A stretch of DNA of 64,000 bases from NCBI GenBank assembly GCA_964549525.1, contig CAZJUR010000001.1, positions 100,280 through 164,279 of the forward strand, read 5' to 3'. The position numbers were made by a program, and so were the translations under genes. The DNA is from CAZJUR01 sp964549525. Its GTDB lineage: Bacteria > Patescibacteriota > Saccharimonadia > Saccharimonadales > Saccharimonadaceae. Of the stretch, positions 9,474 to 17,076 are shown piece after piece. The notes below the pieces were generated by a model that was not told the DNA's origin, ran no database searches, and worked only from the letters and a program-made list of their open reading frames with translations. Numbering within the stretch: the stretch's first letter is position 1; every line of letters starts with the position of its first letter.

Positions 9474-9884
9474 ATGAACAAAAAAATTTATATTATCATT
9501 CTCATATTTTTACCCATTTTCTTGTCATTCAATATATCTTTTACGGCCTATGCAGATAAATGCAATACCGAATCAACTTTTCTTGGTATTCCTCGGTGGA
9601 ATGATGGACTGTGTAGGGAGAATACAGACGAAATAGAAATTAGTCAAGAAGAACCAATGAATGACGTTATTCTTATTATACTAAACGTTCTTAGCATAGT
9701 CATTCGAATTAGTAGCTATATCGCAGTTGGACTAGTCATATGGGGAGGGTTTCAATATATTTTAGCAGCTGGTGATTCGTCGAAAATTTCAAACGCAAAA
9801 AAAACAATTAGCAATGCATTGATTGGGTTATTAATTGCACTTTCTGCTATCGCAATTGTCGCATTTGTTAAGGGTGCATTATGA
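9474..9884 (+). CDS. T4SS pilin-like protein 2
   Basis: A 136-residue pilin-like protein with a signal peptide (about 1-27, ending AYA), a short Cys-containing ectodomain, and two membrane helices (about 62-88 and 106-133) joined by a polar loop LAAGDSSKISNAKKTI. The ATG follows the previous TAA with no gap, and its own TGA overlaps the next ATG. It is a divergent member of the array: the loop has AAGDSSK instead of the TSNGD of later members. It is probably membrane-inserted as a pilin precursor or a minor subunit. Confidence 0.8.
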   Translation: MNKKIYIIILIFLPIFLSFNISFTAYADKCNTESTFLGIPRWNDGLCRENTDEIEISQEEPMNDVILIILNVLSIVIRISSYIAVGLVIWGGFQYILAAGDSSKISNAKKTISNALIGLLIALSAIAIVAFVKGAL

Positions 9885-10648
9885 AAAAAAATATTTTATT
9901 TATTACAATTGTTCTTTTCAATACTTTACTTTGCAGTGGCATAGTTTATGGTGAAGCGAATTATTCTAAATATCGTGAAAATAACAGCCGTTTAGCTAGG
10001 ATTAAAGAGGGTTGTAAAAACTCGACCAAAAGAAACTATAATAAATGCAAAGCACTACAGCAAGATCTTGTAGAAGATATTGGTGTAATGAGTTGTGGTC
10101 GCCTAATAACAACATTTGGCATTAATAGTGGTGGTGTAAATTTATGTCAGGCCGCTATAGATAACTTTAAGCCCGGAGGATCGAATAATAGTCCATCGGA
10201 CTCTGGCACTCCGAGCGATGGATCTGGTGGATCTGGCAGTCCAAGCGATTCTGAAAGCAGCCCTTCACCATCCGATACGACTACTAGACCAGGGGGCTCT
10301 CCAGCAGAGGAACCAAAACCATCTCAGTGGAGTGGCGGCGAAGTTGGCTCCGATCTTAAAACAACAAAACCAACAAAAATTGATGTTGGTGAAGAAGCTG
10401 GTGAAGTAAAAATTAGTAAAAAAACTGAAAAATCGATCGTTGCCGGTATCCTAGATGCAGTCTATAGTATAGCTGCTGTCGTAGCCGTAATCATAATTGT
10501 TGTATGTGGAATTATGATCACAACATCTGACGGCGACGCACAGAAGGTAGCTACTGCTCGTCGAGGAATTATATATGCTGCTATAGGTTTGCTTATAATC
10601 GGCTCTGCATTTATAATTACTGGTGTTATACAATGGATTGCGAACTAA
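9881..10648 (+). CDS. T4SS pilin-like protein 3 with Ser/Gly/Pro linker
   Basis: A 255-residue protein with a signal peptide (about 1-24), a ~75-residue Cys/Lys-rich domain, and a low-complexity Gly/Ser/Pro/Asp linker (about 100-150). An acidic/basic segment follows, then two C-terminal membrane helices around a polar loop (TTSDGDAQKVATARRGI). The start ATG overlaps the preceding TGA by 4 nt. The flexible linker would hold the N-domain away from the membrane, so a surface-exposed or cell-wall-spanning minor subunit is plausible. The second helix ends in a short polar tail like the other members. Confidence 0.78.
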   Translation: MKKNILFITIVLFNTLLCSGIVYGEANYSKYRENNSRLARIKEGCKNSTKRNYNKCKALQQDLVEDIGVMSCGRLITTFGINSGGVNLCQAAIDNFKPGGSNNSPSDSGTPSDGSGGSGSPSDSESSPSPSDTTTRPGGSPAEEPKPSQWSGGEVGSDLKTTKPTKIDVGEEAGEVKISKKTEKSIVAGILDAVYSIAAVVAVIIIVVCGIMITTSDGDAQKVATARRGIIYAAIGLLIIGSAFIITGVIQWIAN

Positions 10649-10652
10649 AAAT

Positions 10653-11036
10653 ATGAAAATATTACAAAATTTTTCTACGAAATATTCAAAATACACTTAC
10701 TTAGTAATATCAATTTTTTGTATCGGGGTGATGTCGACACATGTATATGCTGCCGATTCCAGTATCTCAGAGTGTAGTGGTAATGATGCGGCAATCTGTA
10801 AAACAAATCCTAGCTTGATAAGCGGCATACTAGGCACAGTGATTAGTATCTTATTGTTTATCGCAGGGACAATTGCAGTGATTATGATTATCGTGGGTGG
10901 GCTACGGTATATCACCTCAGATGGTGACGCAGCTAAAGCTAGTCAAGCTAAAAACACGATTATATACGCTATTGTAGGTCTCGTAGTTTCAATTATGAGT
11001 TATGGAATTGTTGCTTTTGTGGTGGGGAGATTGTGA
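10653..11036 (+). CDS. T4SS pilin-like protein 4
   Basis: A 127-residue pilin-like protein. ATG 10653 is chosen, 4 nt after the previous stop, with a signal peptide ending near VYAADSS. A short mature N-terminus has two Cys (SECSGNDAAICK). The standard array motif follows: a helix with AVIMIIVGGLRY, the loop ITSDGDAAKASQAKNT and a second helix IIYAIVGLVV. It overlaps the next gene by one base (TGATG). No SD is seen, so translation probably depends on coupling. It resembles the compact major-subunit type of the array more than genes 1-3. Confidence 0.85.
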   Translation: MKILQNFSTKYSKYTYLVISIFCIGVMSTHVYAADSSISECSGNDAAICKTNPSLISGILGTVISILLFIAGTIAVIMIIVGGLRYITSDGDAAKASQAKNTIIYAIVGLVVSIMSYGIVAFVVGRL

Positions 11037-11422
11037 TGAATATAGTAAAAATTTCTAAAATGTTGACTGCAACGATGCTCCTTGTGACAACTTTTGCAGT
11101 GGCTTATAGCAACGTACCAGTAAGTGCAAGCACAATTGATGAAGTTCAAAATGGAGTAAGGGGTTCTGGCGGTGGAGGCGACTCAAATAGTAGCTCTAAA
11201 GTAACGGATACAATTAGGATAATCACGAATATACTACTATTTATTGTTGGTGTTGCAGCGGTCATTATGATCGTGGTAGCTGGACTGCGCCTAGTGACTG
11301 CGAATGGTGATGCCAATACGGTGTCCCAAGCTAAAAATACGATTATATATGCCATTATTGGTATTGTGGTGGCTGCTCTTGCCTACGCGATCGTCAATTT
11401 TATCATTAACCAAATTACGTAG
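11036..11422 (+). CDS. T4SS pilin-like protein 5
   Basis: A 128-residue pilin-like protein, with the start ATG overlapping the previous TGA by one base. A signal peptide (about 1-31, ending VSASTID) precedes a short Gly/Ser mature N-terminus without Cys. The conserved pair of helices surrounds VTANGDANTVSQAKNT. It is very similar to genes 4 and 6-9 over the C-terminal ~75 residues, so these are tandem duplicates that differ mainly in the exposed N-terminal part. The gap to the next ATG is 6 nt. Confidence 0.85.
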   Translation: MNIVKISKMLTATMLLVTTFAVAYSNVPVSASTIDEVQNGVRGSGGGGDSNSSSKVTDTIRIITNILLFIVGVAAVIMIVVAGLRLVTANGDANTVSQAKNTIIYAIIGIVVAALAYAIVNFIINQIT

Positions 11423-11428
11423 AATGGC

Positions 11429-11806
11429 ATGAAAAAATATAAATTTTACCTCCTAGCAGTAACGTTAGTTATAGCAAGCTTTACCCTCCCAGCTTTTGCT
11501 TTAGACCAAAAGGCTAAAACCGGTTTCGAGGAGGGTCTTCAGGAGTCAGGTGGATCAGGCGCCAATAAAGATGCACTCAATAAGCCAATTCAAGATGTAA
11601 TCAATATACTTTTATATGTGGCCGGTGTTGCTGCAGTCATCGTGATAGTAATTGGCGGAATTCGCTATATTACCTCTGATGGCGATGCCAATCAAGCAAA
11701 CCAAGCTAAAAAAGTGATCATATATGCGGTTATTGGTTTGGTAGTGGTAGTATTTTCATACGCTATTGTTAACTTTATACTAGGACAGGTAACCCCATCA
11801 CCATGA
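11429..11806 (+). CDS. T4SS pilin-like protein 6
   Basis: A 125-residue pilin-like protein. The signal peptide ends near PAFALDQ. The mature N-terminus of about 30 residues is charged and lacks Cys. The helix-loop-helix core contains GGIRYITSDGDANQANQAKK. Its TGA overlaps the next ATG (ATGA). The C-terminus ends LGQVTPSP, slightly longer than its neighbours. It is part of the coupled operon 8604-12777; I infer a pilin or minor-pilin role from the family. Confidence 0.85.
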   Translation: MKKYKFYLLAVTLVIASFTLPAFALDQKAKTGFEEGLQESGGSGANKDALNKPIQDVINILLYVAGVAAVIVIVIGGIRYITSDGDANQANQAKKVIIYAVIGLVVVVFSYAIVNFILGQVTPSP

Positions 11807-12264
11807 AAAAAGTTGTATTCGTTTCTTTCATCATAATGTTCGCCACCGTATTTTCTCAAACTCAAGTTTTCGCCAGTACTGAGGATGATTGCAACAAAAT
11901 TGGCGGAGATTGGGACAGCGCAAAAAGTGTTTGTAGCCCTAATCCAACCAAACAAGCCTGTGTGGGCGGCGGAGGTAAATGGCAAAAACTAGATGGTGAT
12001 GATAAACCGCGTTGTCATACAAATACCGATAAGGGACCTAGCGTCTCAAAAACAATTCAAAATATTATAGATTTACTCTTATACTTAGCTGGTATGATAG
12101 CCGTGATCATGATCATTGTAGCTGGACTCCGTTATGTCACGAGTAACGGGGATCCTCAGACTGCGAGCAAAGCTAAAAATACCATTATCTATGCCATTAT
12201 CGGGTTAGTAATTGCTATTCTATCTTATGCAATCGTTAATTTTGTGCTATCACAGTTAGGATAA
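11803..12264 (+). CDS. T4SS pilin-like protein 7 with Cys-rich ectodomain
   Basis: A 153-residue pilin-like protein. A signal peptide (about 1-24, ending VFAS) precedes a ~50-residue ectodomain carrying four Cys in two similar modules: a Cys, GGDWDSAK or GGGGKWQK, then a Cys. These probably form two disulfide loops. The conserved core with GLRYVTSNGDPQTASKAKNT follows. It starts with a 4-nt overlap and ends 3 nt before the next gene. The duplicated Cys module suggests an exposed, possibly adhesive or contact-making domain (inference). Confidence 0.85.
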   Translation: MKKVVFVSFIIMFATVFSQTQVFASTEDDCNKIGGDWDSAKSVCSPNPTKQACVGGGGKWQKLDGDDKPRCHTNTDKGPSVSKTIQNIIDLLLYLAGMIAVIMIIVAGLRYVTSNGDPQTASKAKNTIIYAIIGLVIAILSYAIVNFVLSQLG

Positions 12265-12267
12265 AAG

Positions 12268-12777
12268 ATGAGAAAAATTTATTTATTAATTATCGGTATC
12301 ATGATTTTTGCCAGTAGTATTTTTATACTAGATCCGCTAGCGCAGGCAAAGGTGTCACTTGATGATGTAAAATCTTCGACCTGTGACAGATCATCTGGAA
12401 GATCTGGTGTAGAGATAAAAAAACGGAAGAATGAACTAGATCGTAAAGCCGATAAATCTCAAAAGGAAATTGAAGAGTTAGAAAAATTAAATGAAACGTA
12501 TTTTAAAGACGGTAAGTCGCCCGACAATACAAAATGTTACGAACATAGGGGAAGTTTATCTGGGACTATTCGCTCCATCGTGAACGTCTTATTGTTTATT
12601 GTTGGAGCGGCAGCTGTGATCATGCTTGTCGTGGGGGGATTAAAATATGTTACCAGCAATGGCGACCAACAAGCAGTTAAAAGTGCCAAAGATACTGTTT
12701 TATATGCAATCATTGGTATTGTTGTAGCATTCTTAGCTTATGCAGCCGTTAACTTTGTTGTTTCACAGCTCAATTAA
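12268..12777 (+). CDS. T4SS pilin-like protein 8 with coiled ectodomain
   Basis: A 169-residue pilin-like protein to its TAA. A signal peptide (ending AQAK) precedes a ~65-residue Lys/Glu-rich, probably helical ectodomain with two Cys (STCDRS and NTKCYEH). The conserved core GGLKYVTSNGDQQAVKSAKDT and a second helix ending VVSQLN complete it. The reading frame continues open for another 60 codons after the TAA (see 12778-12960), so this may be a longer protein interrupted by, or read through, a stop. It is the last gene of the coupled operon. Confidence 0.85.
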   Translation: MRKIYLLIIGIMIFASSIFILDPLAQAKVSLDDVKSSTCDRSSGRSGVEIKKRKNELDRKADKSQKEIEELEKLNETYFKDGKSPDNTKCYEHRGSLSGTIRSIVNVLLFIVGAAAVIMLVVGGLKYVTSNGDQQAVKSAKDTVLYAIIGIVVAFLAYAAVNFVVSQLN

Positions 12778-12960
12778 GGCGCCAAGCCATTAGTTGACTG
12801 TAGAGGAAAGAGTTTAGATGAAATTAAAGAAATCAAAGATGGAAATGATGAAAAATGTAAACCAAAACCATTAGCCGAGAGAGAGGAGATTGACTGTAGG
12901 TACCTAAGTTCGGATCAAAAAGCACTGATACGATATGCCGGTGCTCAAAAATGTAAATAG
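12778..12960 (+). pseudogene. In-frame open extension after the pilin 8 stop (possible readthrough module or decayed domain)
   Basis: Exactly in frame with the pilin gene, after TAA at 12775-12777, 60 sense codons run to TAG at 12958-12960. The segment has no ATG/GTG/TTG start and no SD of its own in this frame. The peptide shows two similar halves, each with a DCR..S.D....I......KCK pattern (VDCRGKSLDEIKEI...EKCK and IDCRYLSSDQKALI...QKCK). This matches the style of paired Cys modules in the ectodomains of genes 1 and 7. It is either a C-terminal domain cut off by a nonsense mutation, a remnant of a lost tenth pilin gene, or a readthrough product. Coding character is inferred from the frame, the repeat pattern and the Cys spacing. 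Confidence 0.5.
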
Positions 12961-12971
12961 TAAAAAAAGAC

Positions 12972-13000
12972 TTCACAAATAGTAGTAATTTTGTTATAAA
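12972..13000 (+). promoter_or_regulatory. Promoter of the separate pilin gene 13033
   Basis: TTCACA (12972-12977), a 17-nt spacer, then TATAAA (12995-13000), followed by an AAGGAG SD about 6 nt before ATG 13033. This member of the array therefore has its own promoter and SD, unlike the coupled upstream genes. Confidence 0.7.
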
Positions 13001-13032
13001 TATAAGCATAAGTCTCAAAAAGGAGAAAATAA

Positions 13033-13473
13033 ATGAAAACATCACTTTTATCAAAAATAAAAAGGGTTACCATCTTAAACGCAAGTGTCATCACTCTTTT
13101 ATGTGTATTTGGGGTGATAGCTAGTGTTAGTACAGCCTCTGCTGCTAATGTTACATGTGAAGGTGTAGCAGGTCTAAATAATGGGGCAGATTGTGCAGCG
13201 GGAACTGGACAAGCAACCGAGATTGCGGGTAGTAATGGAATATTTAAAACAATCGTTAATATATTACTATTTATTGTTGGTGCTGTAGCAGTTATTATGC
13301 TGGTGATTGGTGGTTTGCGATATGTTACTAGTAATGGTGATCAAAATGCCGTTACTGGCGCCAAGAATACGATTCTCTATGCCATCATTGGTATTGTAGT
13401 GGCCTTTTTAGCCTATGCGGCAGTCAATTTCGTAATAGATCAGCTAGGCAAAAATGGTAGTGTTGTTCAATAA
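13033..13473 (+). CDS. T4SS pilin-like protein 9, independently expressed
   Basis: A 146-residue pilin-like protein. A signal peptide (about 1-36, ending STASAANV) precedes a short ectodomain with two Cys (VTCEGV and ADCAAG). The conserved helix, GGLRYVTSNGDQNAVTGAKNT loop and helix follow, with a short tail ending KNGSVVQ. It has its own promoter, a good SD and a strong terminator, so it is the best candidate for the abundant major subunit of the array. The C-terminal 75 residues are nearly the same as in gene 8, suggesting a recent duplication. Confidence 0.88.
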   Translation: MKTSLLSKIKRVTILNASVITLLCVFGVIASVSTASAANVTCEGVAGLNNGADCAAGTGQATEIAGSNGIFKTIVNILLFIVGAVAVIMLVIGGLRYVTSNGDQNAVTGAKNTILYAIIGIVVAFLAYAAVNFVIDQLGKNGSVVQ

Positions 13474-13500
13474 AATAATTTATACTGATTCAAATTTTTT

Positions 13501-13526
13501 AAAATACACCCATCTGGGTGTATTTT
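13501..13526. terminator. Bidirectional terminator between pilin 9 and hsp20
   Basis: An 11-bp perfect stem, AAAATACACCC/GGGTGTATTTT, with a 4-nt loop (ATCT). T-runs lie on both sides when read on each strand. It serves the convergent pilin 9 (+) and hsp20 (-) genes. Confidence 0.85.
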
Positions 13527-13542
13527 AAATGCTTCAAATTTC

Positions 13543-14016
13543 TTACTGAATTTGTATCTTCTTAGCTTGTTCTTGTTTGACCTTAGTGAAAGTGATGGTG
13601 AGTACGCCGTCTTTTAAAACCGCTTCAACCTCATCTTCTTTTACTGGTACTGGTAGCGCAAGTGTACGGCTAAATTCGCCCCAATAGCATTCTTGGATAT
13701 GCCATTGTGTTGCATCAGTATCGTCCCCACTAGAAAGTGTGCCGCTGATAGTTAAGATCCCATCAGAGATACTCACGTCTAGATCTTGTTTATTAACCCC
13801 CGCAGTACGGGCTTTGATAACAACTTTTTCTTCGGTCTCATACACATCAACTGCTAATTGACCAGGTACACCGCTATCGTCGTCTTCCCAGCTCTCATTG
13901 CCACCATCTTGAGATTCTTGTGGAGCTTGCGATTGATCTTCTTCTTCACTCAAAAAAGCTGCCGCTAGCTCGTCTTCGATCAATAGATCGTCGTTAGTAC
14001 TTTTATTTCTCGCCAT
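13543..14016 (-). CDS. Small heat shock protein, Hsp20/alpha-crystallin family
   Basis: A 157-residue ATP-independent holdase chaperone. The alpha-crystallin domain occupies about residues 55-157: an early VDVYETEEKVVIKARTAGV strand region, then DLDVSISDGILTISG, and the family motif GVLTITF near the end. The N-terminal ~50 residues are acidic and Gln/Ser-rich, probably disordered. The start is ATG 14014-14016, with GGAGGAG about 9 nt upstream; an upstream in-frame ATG has no SD. TATAAT on the minus strand lies at 14066-14071. No CIRCE-like element is seen, so control differs from groESL. Confidence 0.92.
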   Translation of the reverse strand: MARNKSTNDDLLIEDELAAAFLSEEEDQSQAPQESQDGGNESWEDDDSGVPGQLAVDVYETEEKVVIKARTAGVNKQDLDVSISDGILTISGTLSSGDDTDATQWHIQECYWGEFSRTLALPVPVKEDEVEAVLKDGVLTITFTKVKQEQAKKIQIQ

Positions 14017-14125
14017 TATAGTGTTCTCCTCCACTTTTCTATTGACATCTCGTGTCCTAAGACTCATTATAGCTAACAAGTTACTAAAAATCCATAATTT
14101 CAAGCCCCAAAACGTAAAAAATACA

Positions 14126-14833
14126 ATGATCGATCGTTTGCTCGCTTATATAGCTCCTCACCACTGTTATGGTTGTGATACTTTAGGCGATCCATTATGC
14201 AATAATTGTCAATTTAACATCATATCCGAGTCACCAACGACTTGTATAATATGCAAAAAACCGAGCATGCGAGGAGTGTGCAGTAGCTGTAGTAAAGCAC
14301 CTTTTTCACAGGCGTGGGTAGTAGGCGAAAGAAGCGGTGAGCTTGAAAAACTGATAGATGATTTCAAATTTCATCGGGTCAAGCGGGCTTTATGGGTGGC
14401 TGCTCAATTGCTTGATCACACCCTACCCCACTTTAATTCACCTGTTCATATCGTCCCAATCCCAACCATACCTAAGCACATTCGCCTGCGCGGCTATGAT
14501 CATATGCTCATGATAGCTACATATCTTACGAAAAATAAACATATATCAGTATGCAGAATGTTAGAAAGAAAAGATTTTTCAGTACAGGTCGGCGCATCGA
14601 AAGCGACGCGAAAACTTCAAGCCAAGAGTGCTTTTGTAGCACGTATACAGTGTGATCAAACTATACCACATCTGATTATCGATGACATTGTCACGACGGG
14701 AGCCACCCTCGCGTATGCTGCCAAAACGCTTCGGCAAAAAGGTATTCAAACAATCTGGGTGGCTGCATTAGCACGTTCAGTTGATACTGCTTCTTCTGGA
14801 AACAATATAGTATCACGCAACAATATAAAATAA
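14126..14833 (+). CDS. comF: ComF-family amidophosphoribosyltransferase-like protein
   Basis: A 235-residue protein. The N-terminus has a double zinc-ribbon-like set of Cys pairs (CYGC, CNNC, CIIC, CSSC). The C-terminal type I PRTase domain carries the PRPP loop LIIDDIVTTGATLA. ComF proteins take part in natural DNA uptake in other bacteria, probably in the cytoplasm after entry. In this setting, beside a T4SS-like locus, a DNA-uptake link is possible but inferred. ATG 14126 is chosen because the domain begins there; earlier in-frame codons overlap the divergent hsp20 start. All eight zinc Cys are present. Confidence 0.88.
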   Translation: MIDRLLAYIAPHHCYGCDTLGDPLCNNCQFNIISESPTTCIICKKPSMRGVCSSCSKAPFSQAWVVGERSGELEKLIDDFKFHRVKRALWVAAQLLDHTLPHFNSPVHIVPIPTIPKHIRLRGYDHMLMIATYLTKNKHISVCRMLERKDFSVQVGASKATRKLQAKSAFVARIQCDQTIPHLIIDDIVTTGATLAYAAKTLRQKGIQTIWVAALARSVDTASSGNNIVSRNNIK

Positions 14834-14865
14834 TTAAATTCACCTACCAATGTAATCTCTATAAA

Positions 14866-14915
14866 AACTGTCACATTTCTCATTACGATCGGCTCTAGAA
14901 TCGTGATAAAAACAC
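14866..14915. repeat. Dispersed hairpin repeat, copy B
   Basis: ACTGTCAC (14867-14874), then TTACGATCGGCTCTAGAATC, then GTGATA (14903-14908). TGTCAC/GTGATA and TCT/AGA can pair around the CGATCGGCTC loop. The core matches copy A (5386-5434) and copies C and D near 63.9 kb. It lies between comF and tRNA-Ser(CGA), outside any gene. Confidence 0.7.
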
Positions 14916-14968
14916 TGTATGAGTAAAAGAAATACGAGAATTTGATAAAATTAATCCGGCATATTCAG

Positions 14969-15062
14969 GGAAGAGTGGCCGAGCCTGGTTGAAGGCGCAC
15001 GACTCGAAATCGTGTAAGCAGTTTACGCTGCTTCGTGGGTTCAAATCCCACCTCTTCCGCCA
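14969..15062 (+). tRNA. tRNA-Ser (anticodon CGA)
   Basis: Acceptor GGAAGAG pairs with CTCTTCC. The anticodon stem ACGA/TCGT holds the loop CTCGAAA, giving anticodon CGA (codon UCG). The long variable arm typical of tRNA-Ser (AAGCAGTTTACGCTGCTT region) is present. The T-loop GGTTCAAATCC is present and CCA is encoded (15060-15062). Confidence 0.96.
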
Positions 15063-15067
15063 CAAAT

Positions 15068-16060
15068 TTACAGATCTAAAATATCTGTTTTCACCATTTC
15101 TTGGAAACTCCAGGTTCCTCCACCCTCTGATTTATAATTAAAGTAACACCATGCATGAGCTTGACTATAGGCATTTAACTGAGCTGCACCGTATTCTTGT
15201 AGCCATTGTTTTTTGAGCATATCCGATGGCAGTTGGCGATGTGTTTGGCCCATCACAACACTCCACTCCCCGATCATAAGAGGGCTAATCTTCGAGGCAA
15301 ATTTAATAAAGCGTCGAGACCGACCTAATTTTTTAAAAATAGTTTTTTGTGAAGCGGCTTTCTTGCCGCCAAAAGCATGATAAAAATGACAATCTAGACC
15401 TACTCCCAATATTCGTGCAACTGTTAGTCCTAGATATGGCATATACCAATCGCCAATATATATTCGGATAGTATCATCAATCGCATGGATAGCTTTTTTT
15501 GTCTTATGGTAGTAGCGAAAAAAAGTTACTATATCACGTAATCTAAAGTGTGGCTCATTTAATAGTTCAATTCCCCAAAAAGCTGCGCGATTTCTATATC
15601 GTTTCACTAGTTTTATCGTAAATTCATATGTATGATCTTGATAAGCTTGGGTATTGATCCACTCCCCACAATCTTTTCGCCCACAATGAGCCGCATAATT
15701 TTGACCACCTTTTGCTCCATGAACATCAAGAAATATAGAAAGATTGTATTTTTCAGCCATATCAAAAGCCCAATCCAGTCTTTTGTGTGAAGCAATATAG
15801 GGCGCTTCGCCACCAAAAAGCCAATCACCTACTGGTATGCGAATCAGTGGTACGTTTTGGGTAGCTAACCACTGAAAATCAGCCTCTGTGATAAAGTTTT
15901 TTTGATGCGACGCAATGCGCTTTGTATATTTTTTCCCGAGTAAAGATAAGCTATATTCATCTTGCGCAGTCGTATCACGAAAGAGGCTAGGTGTTAAAAA
16001 CCGTTCTAATACTAACCAGCCACCAAAATTCACACCTCTATAAGTCGTTTTTCTTGTCAA
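15068..16060 (-). CDS. GH5-type (exo-beta-1,3-glucanase/cellulase-like) glycoside hydrolase
   Basis: A 330-residue TIM-barrel hydrolase. The N-terminal GVNFGGWLVLERF is the signature of the exo-1,3-beta-glucanase branch of GH5. LIRIPVGDW, the acid/base IELLNEP (Glu about 169) and the nucleophile LMIGEW (Glu about 265) are all present, so it should be active. No signal peptide or membrane helix is seen, so it appears cytoplasmic or is exported by an unrecognised route. A cytoplasmic location would suggest processing of imported glucan or glucoside oligomers. The gene sits between two tRNA genes on the minus strand with no operon partner, a common insertion context. Confidence 0.88.
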   Translation of the reverse strand: MTRKTTYRGVNFGGWLVLERFLTPSLFRDTTAQDEYSLSLLGKKYTKRIASHQKNFITEADFQWLATQNVPLIRIPVGDWLFGGEAPYIASHKRLDWAFDMAEKYNLSIFLDVHGAKGGQNYAAHCGRKDCGEWINTQAYQDHTYEFTIKLVKRYRNRAAFWGIELLNEPHFRLRDIVTFFRYYHKTKKAIHAIDDTIRIYIGDWYMPYLGLTVARILGVGLDCHFYHAFGGKKAASQKTIFKKLGRSRRFIKFASKISPLMIGEWSVVMGQTHRQLPSDMLKKQWLQEYGAAQLNAYSQAHAWCYFNYKSEGGGTWSFQEMVKTDILDL

Positions 16061-16075
16061 AATAATCCTTAAAAA

Positions 16076-16152
16076 TGGTACCCGCGGTAGGATTCGAACC
16101 TACGACACCTGGTTCCGAAGACCAGTGCTCTAATCCACTGAGCTACACGGGC
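16076..16152 (-). tRNA. tRNA-Arg (anticodon TCG)
   Basis: On the minus strand, acceptor GCCCGTG begins at 16152. The anticodon stem CTGGT/ACCAG holds the loop CTTCGGA, giving anticodon UCG (codon CGA). GGTTCGAATCC is the T arm and CCA is encoded (16076-16078). The first acceptor pair is G-U. It has a short variable loop. Confidence 0.95.
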
Positions 16153-16186
16153 GCAGTCTGCAGTCTTTATTTTAACAGAGATAGAG

Positions 16187-16759
16187 CTATAAACGCAATC
16201 GACGCAGGAGTCGGTCAACCGCATCAAAATGGATATCTTCCATCGGCAGATATGCTCCGAGCGTATCTACGATAACTTCTCCTTGATCTTCTGGAAAATA
16301 CACTGTCACCTCTTGTCCAAACCGAGCAACCGGAAGCAGTCGCACACAGAATAGCCCTCCATCTTGAATAACTCCGAATCCTCGAAATTCATCAAACGCG
16401 CGAAATCGCTGCCCTATGAGTATACCCTCTTCGTTTAAAGCGTAATCAATGATACGTGATGGTCGTCGCGAATATATAATAAGGGTAATTGCCATGACAA
16501 TGATGAGGATCGAAAAGATATATCCTCTTATGAAAAAAACATCAACGATGATAAGTAATGCAGCGATAGCTACAAGGCCAGCAAACCACGAAGCATCTCT
16601 CTGATGATCAACATATTCTGAGGCTTGCCAACGGGTAATATATTCCTCAGAACTATCTGAGGTAAGAGTTTGCTGAGGCTTTGGAGGAGGTGAAATATTA
16701 TTCAATTCAGGCTGATTTTGATCACCCTGCCAGTAATTTCCTCCTGTCTGTGGTTCCAT
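16187..16759 (-). CDS. Conserved membrane protein with two central helices
   Basis: A 190-residue protein of unknown function. A Gln/Pro/Asn-rich N-terminus (about 1-45) precedes two adjacent membrane helices (about 59-76 and 79-96) and a ~90-residue soluble domain rich in beta-like segments (YALNEEGILIGQRFRAFDEF). That part resembles the small PH-like domains that follow two helices in many bacterial membrane proteins. TATAAT on the minus strand (16766-16771) lies 6 nt before the ATG, predicting a leaderless mRNA. There is no operon partner; it is flanked by tRNA genes. Confidence 0.75.
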   Translation of the reverse strand: MEPQTGGNYWQGDQNQPELNNISPPPKPQQTLTSDSSEEYITRWQASEYVDHQRDASWFAGLVAIAALLIIVDVFFIRGYIFSILIIVMAITLIIYSRRPSRIIDYALNEEGILIGQRFRAFDEFRGFGVIQDGGLFCVRLLPVARFGQEVTVYFPEDQGEVIVDTLGAYLPMEDIHFDAVDRLLRRLRL

Positions 16760-16812
16760 AACTTCATTATATCAGAATGGTTATGCTTGATAAGCTCCTT
16801 AACTGACACACA

Positions 16813-16842
16813 AAAAAAGATAGACTAGTATCTATCTTTTTT
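16813..16842. terminator. Hairpin terminator downstream of the tRNA-Ser pair
   Basis: A 12-bp perfect stem AAAAAAGATAGA/TCTATCTTTTTT with a 6-nt loop. It directly abuts the 3' end of tRNA-Ser(GCT) on the minus strand and would also stop plus-strand transcription. Confidence 0.85.
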
Positions 16843-16934
16843 GGCGGAGGAAGAGGGATTCGAACCCTCGCGGGAGCTTGCGCCCCCCTAACGATTTAGC
16901 AAACCGTCCCCTTCAACCACTTGGGTACTCCTCC
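16842..16934 (-). tRNA. tRNA-Ser (anticodon GCT)
   Basis: On the minus strand, GGAGGAG begins at 16934. The anticodon loop TTGCTAA gives GCU (codons AGC/AGU). A long GC-rich variable arm, the T arm GGTTCGAATCC and encoded CCA (16842-16844) are present. It is probably cotranscribed with tRNA-Ser(TGA), 11 bp upstream on this strand. Confidence 0.96.
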
Positions 16935-16945
16935 ACATATGATCG

Positions 16946-17035
<90 letters not shown>

Positions 17036-17076
17036 ATGCTCATGTTATTTTAACAGAGATATGCCATAATATGAAT

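Noticed and set aside
5386..14915. Hairpin repeats as ordinary terminators or integron attC sites
   Set aside because: They lack U-tracts, lie before as well as after genes, and the conserved part is the loop. No attC core (RYYYAAC/GTTRRRY) or integrase is seen.
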